A stretch of 64,000 nt of DNA, from NCBI RefSeq assembly GCF_003151075.1, contig NZ_CP029482.1, forward strand, positions 5,952,001-6,016,000, read 5' to 3'. Below the pieces are notes generated by a model. The model was not told the DNA's origin, did not search any database, and was given only the letters and a program-made list of their open reading frames with translations. Below are positions 58,726-64,000 of the stretch, in pieces. Each line of letters begins with the position of its first letter. Within the stretch, counting starts at the first letter, position 1. Both the position numbers and the translations under genes were made by a program. The DNA is from Pseudomonas sp. 31-12. Lineage in GTDB: Bacteria; Pseudomonadota; Gammaproteobacteria; Pseudomonadales; Pseudomonadaceae.

Positions 58726-58858
58726 TGTGGCGAGGGGGCTTGCCCCCGTTGGGCCGCGCAGCGGCCGCAAGATCGGCTGATGCGGTCTACCAGTTGCCAT
58801 GAGATGCCAGAAAATGGGGCCGCTTCGCAGCCCAACGGGGGCAAGCCCCCTCGCCACA
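58726..58858. repeat. Large inverted repeat, GGGGGCTTGCCCCC REP type
   Basis: Two perfect 29-base arms, TGTGGCGAGGGGGCTTGCCC... at 58726-58754 and its complement at 58830-58858, face each other. Each arm also forms its own hairpin around CTTG. The 75-base spacer contains a further imperfect pair (GGCCGCGCAGCGGCC and GGGGCCGCTTCGCAG). This is a different REP class from the TGTGGGAGC elements. Confidence 0.88.
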
Positions 58859-58978
58859 ATAGGTCCGAGGCAATTTTATGAGATCGGTGTCTAGCTAACT
58901 AAATTTGCCCATCCTGCAACTTCTGGTTACAGGTTGGTGATAATCTCGACCCTCCCCTCGCTCAAGAACTGCCTTCAG

Positions 58979-60217
58979 ATGCCCAGCCACGCGCCCTTGC
59001 TGCTACGTCATCACCGCCCTTTTATCGCGTTCTGGCTGGCTCGGGTGTTTACCGCCAGTGGTTTTCAGATGCTCACCGTGGCTATCGGCTGGAATCTGTA
59101 TCAACTGACCGGCAATGTGCTGGACCTGGGCTTGGTGGGGCTGGTGGAATTTGCCCCGCGGGTGCTGTTCATGCTGCATACCGGACATGTCGCGGACCGC
59201 TATGACCGGCGCAAGGTTGCGGCGATCTGTCAGTCCCTGCAGGCGTTGATCGCTCTTTCACTGGCCATTGGCAGCGCGACCGACCATGTCACCCGGGAAA
59301 TGATCTTCATCCTCGCGTTCCTGCTGGGTGCTGCGCGCTCTTTCGAGATGCCGACCACCCAAGCCTTGCTACCGAGCATCGTGCCCAGCGCGCTGTTTCC
59401 CCGCGCAGTCGCCGCCGCGCAGTCGGCCCAGCAATCGGCCACCATCGTCGCCCCGGCCCTGGGCGGTTTGCTCTATGCCTTCGGTAGTGTCTGGGTGTAT
59501 GGCCCGACGGTGATCCTCTACATCATTGCCTGCCTGTTGATGCTCAATCTGCCCGCCCGACAAACGCCGCTGAACAAGGGCAAAGCGACCCTGGACTCGT
59601 TGCTCGCGGGCATCCGCTTCATTCGCAGCCGCCCGGACATTCTCGGGGCGATCTCCCTGGATCTGTTCGCGGTATTGCTCGGCGGTGCGACAGCGTTGCT
59701 GCCGGTGTTCGCCAAGGACATCCTGTTGACCGGCCCATGGGGCTTGGGCCTGTTGCGTTCCGCCCCGGCAGTCGGTGCGCTGTTGATGTCCCTGTACCTG
59801 GCGCGATTTGCCGTGGAGCGCAAAGTCGGGCGGGTGATGTTCACCGCCGTCGGTGTGTTCGGCGTCGCGACCATCGCGTTTGGCCTCTCGACTTCGTTCT
59901 GGTTTTCCCTGGCCGTGCTGGTGGTGTTGGGCGCGGCGGACATGATCAGCATGGTGATCCGCGCCTCCTTCGTGCAATTGGAAACCCCGGACGAAATGCG
60001 CGGCAGGGTCAGCGCCGTCAACGGTCTGTTTATCGGCGCGTCGAACCAGTTGGGCGAGTTTGAATCCGGCCTCACCGCCCATTGGTTCGGCACCGTGCCG
60101 GCGGTGGTCATGGGCGGTATTGGCACATTGGTGGTGACCGGGGCGTGGATCAAACTGTTCCCGACCCTGGCCAACCGCGACCGCATGCATGTACCGTTGG
60201 AAGAAGCCAAGGTCTAA
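58979..60217 (+). CDS. MFS transporter (EntS-like)
   Basis: This 412-residue major facilitator protein has 12 predicted membrane segments. The start LLRHHRPFIAFWLARVFTASGFQMLTVAIGWNLYQLTG and motif A GHVADRYDRRKVAA are typical of the MFS_3/EntS exporter group. The later segment RGRVSAVNGLFIGASNQLGEFESG is also common there. I chose the ATG at 58979, since the 15 residues from a TTG at 58934 look unlike coding. The ribosome-binding site is weak. Substrate is unknown. Its stop codon interlocks with that of the convergent oxidoreductase gene over four bases. Confidence 0.85.
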   Translation: MPSHAPLLLRHHRPFIAFWLARVFTASGFQMLTVAIGWNLYQLTGNVLDLGLVGLVEFAPRVLFMLHTGHVADRYDRRKVAAICQSLQALIALSLAIGSATDHVTREMIFILAFLLGAARSFEMPTTQALLPSIVPSALFPRAVAAAQSAQQSATIVAPALGGLLYAFGSVWVYGPTVILYIIACLLMLNLPARQTPLNKGKATLDSLLAGIRFIRSRPDILGAISLDLFAVLLGGATALLPVFAKDILLTGPWGLGLLRSAPAVGALLMSLYLARFAVERKVGRVMFTAVGVFGVATIAFGLSTSFWFSLAVLVVLGAADMISMVIRASFVQLETPDEMRGRVSAVNGLFIGASNQLGEFESGLTAHWFGTVPAVVMGGIGTLVVTGAWIKLFPTLANRDRMHVPLEEAKV

Positions 60218-62415
60218 AGCAGCTTGTCGAGGGTGATGGGAAAGTCCCGCACCCGCTTGCCGGTGGCGTGGTAGATGGCATTGGCCACGGCCGCCGCGAC
60301 CCCGACAATGCCGATTTCGCCAACACCCTTTGAGCCGAGAGCGTTGACGATCTCGTCGTGTTCTTCGACAAAAAGCACGTCTATTTCGCCGATATCGGCA
60401 TTGACCGGGATGTGGTACTCGGCCAGGCTGTGGTTCATGTGACGCCCCAGCGCATGGTCGGTTTGCGTCTCCTCATGCAATGCCATCCCAATACCCCACA
60501 CCACGCCCCCGAGAATCTGGCTGCGAGCCATTTTCGGATTAACCACTCGACCCGCCGCAATCGCGCTGACGACACGGTTAACCTTCACCGTGCCCAGCGC
60601 CTCATCGACCAGCACTTCGACGAACACGGCTGAATGGGTAGCGGTGGCGTAGGCTTCGCGCTTCTTCTCCGGTTCGGCGTCGACCTGGGCCTCGATCGTT
60701 TCTTCGCCACAGTTCCGAACCAGGTCGGCCAGTTTTAGTCGTGCATCATCAAACGAAAGATGTCCGTCTTCAAAAACAGCTTGTTCCGCGGTCACGCCTG
60801 CGAACGCAGGCGAAGTCTGCCGCGCCACGGCGAGCAATTTTTCCTTTAACGCCTCACAGGCCTGCTGAACGGCAGTGCCGACTGATGACACGGTGAATGA
60901 TCCGCCCTGCAACGGCGCAGTCGGCAATGAAGAATCACCGAGGACAAAAGTGACATGATCTACAGAAACGCCTGATGCCTGCGCAGCGATTTGCGTCATG
61001 ACCGTGTAAGTCCCGGTACCGATGTCGGTGGTGGCGCTGCTGACGGTCAACTGGCCATTGTGATCGAGCGAAGCCTTGGCACTGGCCTTCTGTTGCATCG
61101 CCTCCCACACTCCACCGGCCATGCCCCAGCCCACCAACTGCCGCCCCTGGCGCATGCTGCGCGGTTCGGGATCGCGCCTATCCCAGCCAAAACGCCTGGC
61201 CCCCTGGGCATAACATTCGCGCAACTCTTTACTGGAGTACGGCTTGTCTTCGTTCTGATTGCGCTCGGCGTAGTTGATCAAACGCAACTGCACCGGATCG
61301 ATTGCCAACGCACAGGCCAGTTCGTCCATCGCGCATTCAAGGCCAATCAGCCCCAACGCCGCGCCCGGCGCTCGCATGTCGAGCGGCGTGAACACATCCA
61401 GCGGCACCAGTTTGTAGGCCAATTGCACGTTGTCGCAGTGATAGAGCATGCCGCTCCACTCCACCACATGCTCGGTGAAATCCTCAAAACGCGAAGTCTG
61501 GCCAATGGCGGTGTGGGCGACGGCAAGCAGACGGCCATTGGCAGCGGCGCCTAATTGCAAACGCTGCAGGGTGCGGGGGCGATAGCCGAAGGTGAACATC
61601 TGCTGCCGAGTCAACGTCACCCGCACCGAGCGCTTGAGTTGCAGCGCCGCCATGACTGCCAAAGGCAGTTGATACTGCGGACGCAAGCCCGAACCGAATG
61701 CACCGCCGACATACGCGGCGAAGATTCTGACCTGCTCTTTCTCAAGCCCGAACACCTTTTGCACATACGACTGACAGTTCTGCGGGCCTTGGGTCTTGTC
61801 ATGGACGTGCAAGCTGCCGTCGGCCTGATAGAGCACCGTGCTGGCGTGCGGCTCCATAGGATTGTGATGCTCGATCGGGGTACTGTAGTTCAGGTCCAGG
61901 CTCATGGCTGCGCCGGCGAACTCAGCCTGAAAGTTCCCACGCGACTTGGGCAATTCTGCGGGTGCCGGATGGGCTTCGCCTTGCAGCGATAACAGATCGG
62001 TCTGATGGTCGTCGGTTTCGTATTCAATCCTGATCAATGAACCGGCATGGCGCGCCAGCTCAAGGTTGTCCGCGACAACCAGTGCCAGCGGTTGCCCGCT
62101 GTACAGGACCTGATCGTTATACAAAGGCCGGAACGGTGAACCGTCGGCCGAGTCGGCGTCGTCATAGTCTTTGTCGTAGCTGGCGATCTTCGGGCGGTTG
62201 CTGTGATCGATCACTGCTACGACCCCGGGCAACGCCAAGGCCTTCGATGCATCAATACGAATCACCCGTCCGCAAGCGATGGTGCTGGAAACAACACTGC
62301 CGTGAAGCAGGCCGTCCTCGGGAAACTCGCCGGCGTAGCGCGCCTGTCCCGTCACTTTGAGCTGGCCGTCGACCCGGTCAAGCGGCTGCCCCATGGGTTG
62401 AGTGTAAGTGTTCAT
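60214..62415 (-). CDS. Molybdenum hydroxylase, molybdopterin-binding subunit (PaoC-like)
   Basis: This is the large catalytic subunit of a three-part xanthine-oxidase-family enzyme, like E. coli PaoC (YagR). The 733-residue protein shows MDGQLKVTGQARYAGE-like opening (DRVDGQLKVTGQARYAGEF), AAYVGGAFGSGLRPQ and ALQGGSFTVSSVGTAVQQAC. The C-terminal GSKGVGEIGIVGVAAAVANAI contains the probable active-site Glu. It overlaps the FAD subunit by ATGA. PaoABC oxidises aromatic aldehydes, and the same is a fair guess here. The molybdenum cofactor chaperone (PaoD/XdhC) is not in the window. Confidence 0.88.
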   Translation of the reverse strand: MNTYTQPMGQPLDRVDGQLKVTGQARYAGEFPEDGLLHGSVVSSTIACGRVIRIDASKALALPGVVAVIDHSNRPKIASYDKDYDDADSADGSPFRPLYNDQVLYSGQPLALVVADNLELARHAGSLIRIEYETDDHQTDLLSLQGEAHPAPAELPKSRGNFQAEFAGAAMSLDLNYSTPIEHHNPMEPHASTVLYQADGSLHVHDKTQGPQNCQSYVQKVFGLEKEQVRIFAAYVGGAFGSGLRPQYQLPLAVMAALQLKRSVRVTLTRQQMFTFGYRPRTLQRLQLGAAANGRLLAVAHTAIGQTSRFEDFTEHVVEWSGMLYHCDNVQLAYKLVPLDVFTPLDMRAPGAALGLIGLECAMDELACALAIDPVQLRLINYAERNQNEDKPYSSKELRECYAQGARRFGWDRRDPEPRSMRQGRQLVGWGMAGGVWEAMQQKASAKASLDHNGQLTVSSATTDIGTGTYTVMTQIAAQASGVSVDHVTFVLGDSSLPTAPLQGGSFTVSSVGTAVQQACEALKEKLLAVARQTSPAFAGVTAEQAVFEDGHLSFDDARLKLADLVRNCGEETIEAQVDAEPEKKREAYATATHSAVFVEVLVDEALGTVKVNRVVSAIAAGRVVNPKMARSQILGGVVWGIGMALHEETQTDHALGRHMNHSLAEYHIPVNADIGEIDVLFVEEHDEIVNALGSKGVGEIGIVGVAAAVANAIYHATGKRVRDFPITLDKLL

Positions 62416-63401
62416 CGGGCTTGCCCTCCCTGCGCGGCATCGCTCAGTGCGCGCACGATTGCCCGGCGCGCCAGTTTCACTTTGAACGCGTTGTGTTCGA
62501 GCGGCTCGGCGTTTTGCAGCAAAGCATCGGCGGCGGCGGCGAAGGTTTCGCGGCTGACCTCTTTGCCAACCAGCCAGTCTTCCACGGCCCTGTCACGCCA
62601 GGGTTTATGCGCCACGCCGCCAAGGGCCAATCGCGCCTTGCGAATGATCGGTCCGGACAAATCGAGCGCTGCGGCGACCGAAACCAATGCAAAGGCATAT
62701 GACGCGCGATCACGAATTTTCAGGTAATGGCTGTGTTCGGCAAAACCGGTGGCGGGTAATTCGATAGCGGTGATCAGTTCATCGTCGGCGAGTTGGTTGT
62801 CACGTTCGGGAGCATCGCCCGGCAGACGGTGGAAATCAGCGAACTCGATGGTTCGCGCGCCGCTGGGGCCTTGCACGTGAACCACGGCCTCCAGTGCGGC
62901 CAAGGCCACACACATGTCTGAGGGGTGGGTAGCGACGCACGATTCACTGGCGCCGAAGATCGCATGAATCCGGTTCAGCCCGTCCCGCGCCGGACAACCG
63001 CTACCGGGTTCCCGCTTGTTGCATGGCACGCCAGCGTCATAGAAGTAATAGCAGCGCGTGCGTTGCAGCAGGTTGCCGCCGGTGCTGGCCATATTGCGCA
63101 GTTGTGGTGACGCGCCGGCCAGAATCGCCTGGGACAACAGCGGGTAGCGCTGTTCGATCAACGGGTGCCACGCCAGTTCGGCATTGCTGACCAGTGCACC
63201 GATCATCAGCGTCCCTTGGGCCGTTTCAGTGACATCGCGCAAGGGCAGCCCGGTAATGTCGATCAAGTGTTCTGGACGGGTGACATTTTCCTTCATCAAA
63301 TCCAGCAGGTTCGTACCGCCGGCGATGAAATGCGATGCCGGGCCGGCCAGATGCACGGCAGCCTGTACCGAATCGGGTTTGCTGTAGTGGAAAGGATTCA
63401 T
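62412..63401 (-). CDS. Molybdenum hydroxylase, FAD-binding subunit (PaoB-like)
   Basis: This is the medium FAD subunit, like PaoB (YagS). The 329-residue protein has FHYSKPDSVQAAVHL and the FAD-binding HFIAGGTNLLDLMKE. It also has a Cys cluster: RTRCYYF, VPCNKREPGSGCPA and SESCVATHPSDMC. PaoB uses an equivalent cluster to hold an extra [4Fe-4S] centre, so this protein probably has one. It overlaps both neighbours by four bases. Confidence 0.9.
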   Translation of the reverse strand: MNPFHYSKPDSVQAAVHLAGPASHFIAGGTNLLDLMKENVTRPEHLIDITGLPLRDVTETAQGTLMIGALVSNAELAWHPLIEQRYPLLSQAILAGASPQLRNMASTGGNLLQRTRCYYFYDAGVPCNKREPGSGCPARDGLNRIHAIFGASESCVATHPSDMCVALAALEAVVHVQGPSGARTIEFADFHRLPGDAPERDNQLADDELITAIELPATGFAEHSHYLKIRDRASYAFALVSVAAALDLSGPIIRKARLALGGVAHKPWRDRAVEDWLVGKEVSRETFAAAADALLQNAEPLEHNAFKVKLARRAIVRALSDAAQGGQAR

Positions 63402-63928
63402 TGATCTTCCCCCTGCTCAGGTTGGCGGCAGGCGGGAAGCACCTCTTTGATGGCGTCGCGAATATTATTGTAGGCACCGCAACGGCAGAGGTTGCCGCTC
63501 ATCAGTTCTTGAATGTCTGCCGTGGTTTGCGCCCGCCCTTCATTGACCAGGCCGACCGCCGAGCAGATCTGCCCCGGTGTGCAATAGCCACACTGAAAGG
63601 CATCGTGTTTGATGAAGGCTTGCTGCATGGGGTGCAATTCGTCGCCAGTCGCCAACCCCTCAATGGTGATCAGCTCTGCACCGTTGCACATCACCGCCAG
63701 CGTCAGGCAAGCGTTCACCCGTTTGCCGTTGAGCAACACCGTGCAGGCGCCGCACTGTCCGTGATCGCAGCCTTTTTTTGTGCCGATCAGGTCCAACTGC
63801 TCACGCAGCAGATCCAGCAACGTGGTCCACGGCAAGACGTCGAGCTGTCGCTCCTGACCGTTGAGCGTCAGGCGTAACGGATGACGGACGAAGGACGGCT
63901 GCGCTGCCTCGGGAGTGGTCGCACTCAT
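63398..63928 (-). CDS. Molybdenum hydroxylase, 2Fe-2S subunit (PaoA-like)
   Basis: This is the small iron-sulphur subunit. Two [2Fe-2S] motifs are present: the plant type GCDHGQCGACTVLLNGKRVNAC and the C-terminal FQCGYCTPGQICSA with NLCRCGAY. E. coli PaoA carries a Tat leader. I chose the ATG at 63928 because GAGG lies six bases upstream. It gives 176 residues with no Tat motif. The longer frame from 63970 begins KRRERTTNREVF, also not a good Tat leader. So the enzyme is probably cytoplasmic. Confidence 0.9.
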   Translation of the reverse strand: MSATTPEAAQPSFVRHPLRLTLNGQERQLDVLPWTTLLDLLREQLDLIGTKKGCDHGQCGACTVLLNGKRVNACLTLAVMCNGAELITIEGLATGDELHPMQQAFIKHDAFQCGYCTPGQICSAVGLVNEGRAQTTADIQELMSGNLCRCGAYNNIRDAIKEVLPACRQPEQGEDQ

Positions 63929-64000
63929 AAACACCTCACGGTTGGTCGTACGTTCGCGGCGTTTTGGCAAACCGCCGTCATAAGGGGTACGACTTCGGGG

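Larger units (their letters stand above)
58431..58978. other. Divergent gap between cioA and the MFS gene
   Basis: These 548 bases carry no supported gene. They hold a perfect ANR site (58591-58604), a short REP fragment GTGGGAGCGAACATCC near 58710, a large inverted repeat (58726-58858) and probably the promoters of both flanking genes. The rest shows no clear structure. Confidence 0.7.

Overview
The window is a 64 kb piece of the chromosome of a fluorescent Pseudomonas (P. fluorescens / P. putida type). The case rests on gene order, which follows the P. aeruginosa series pilR-thiO-fimT/fimU-pilVWXY1E-ispH-fkpB-lspA-ileS-ribF-murJ-rpsT-proB-obgE-rpmA-rplU-ispB and later morA-glyA-CobW/YbdD/CstA-mapZ-radA-ankB-katB-mscL-fpr. 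It also rests on high GC with typical Pseudomonas codon use, and on many 90-bp REP doublets (REPINs) of the TGTGGGAGC family between genes. I see no rRNA, tRNA, CRISPR array, insertion sequence or prophage.

Layout. 1-9.6 kb: the end of the pilR regulator, glycine oxidase thiO, and a minor-pilin operon (fimU, pilV, pilW, pilX, pilY1, pilE) with fimT divergent. 9.6-22 kb: housekeeping genes for isoprenoids (ispH, ispB), lipoprotein processing (lspA), translation (ileS, rpsT, rpmA, rplU), flavin synthesis (ribF), lipid II export (murJ), proline synthesis (proB) and the ribosome-assembly GTPase obgE. 22-35 kb: small conserved Pseudomonas proteins, one under a clear Fur box, two FKBP-type isomerases (one upstream at 9.8 kb), a large unassigned lipoprotein, a Lon-like protease, a DUF4105 protein, a Gre-like factor and ettA. 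35-48 kb: the c-di-GMP enzyme morA, glyA, a C4-dicarboxylate-type carrier followed by two GntR/FCD regulators, a CobW GTPase, the YbdD-CstA pair and the c-di-GMP receptor mapZ. 48-58.5 kb: radA, the periplasmic catalase pair katB-ankB, mscL, fpr, a LuxR solo (ppoR-like), rlmG and the cyanide-insensitive oxidase operon cioAB with a 55-residue third gene. 58.9-64 kb: an MFS exporter and a three-subunit molybdenum hydroxylase.

Themes. Surface behaviour is linked through type IV pili (PilR, minor pilins, PilY1) and c-di-GMP (MorA, MapZ). Oxidative and respiratory stress is covered by KatB/AnkB, Fpr and CIO with a perfect ANR site. Carbon uptake is covered by the dicarboxylate carrier and CstA. 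The most informative non-coding signals are a 22-bp perfect dyad before the LuxR solo, a pair of GGTAAGACC operators around the promoter of the dicarboxylate carrier, a Fur box over a small-protein promoter, and REP hairpins with compensatory base changes. I did not find a clearly new multi-gene system. The best leads are the LuxR-solo locus, the carrier/FCD locus and several uncharacterised envelope proteins.
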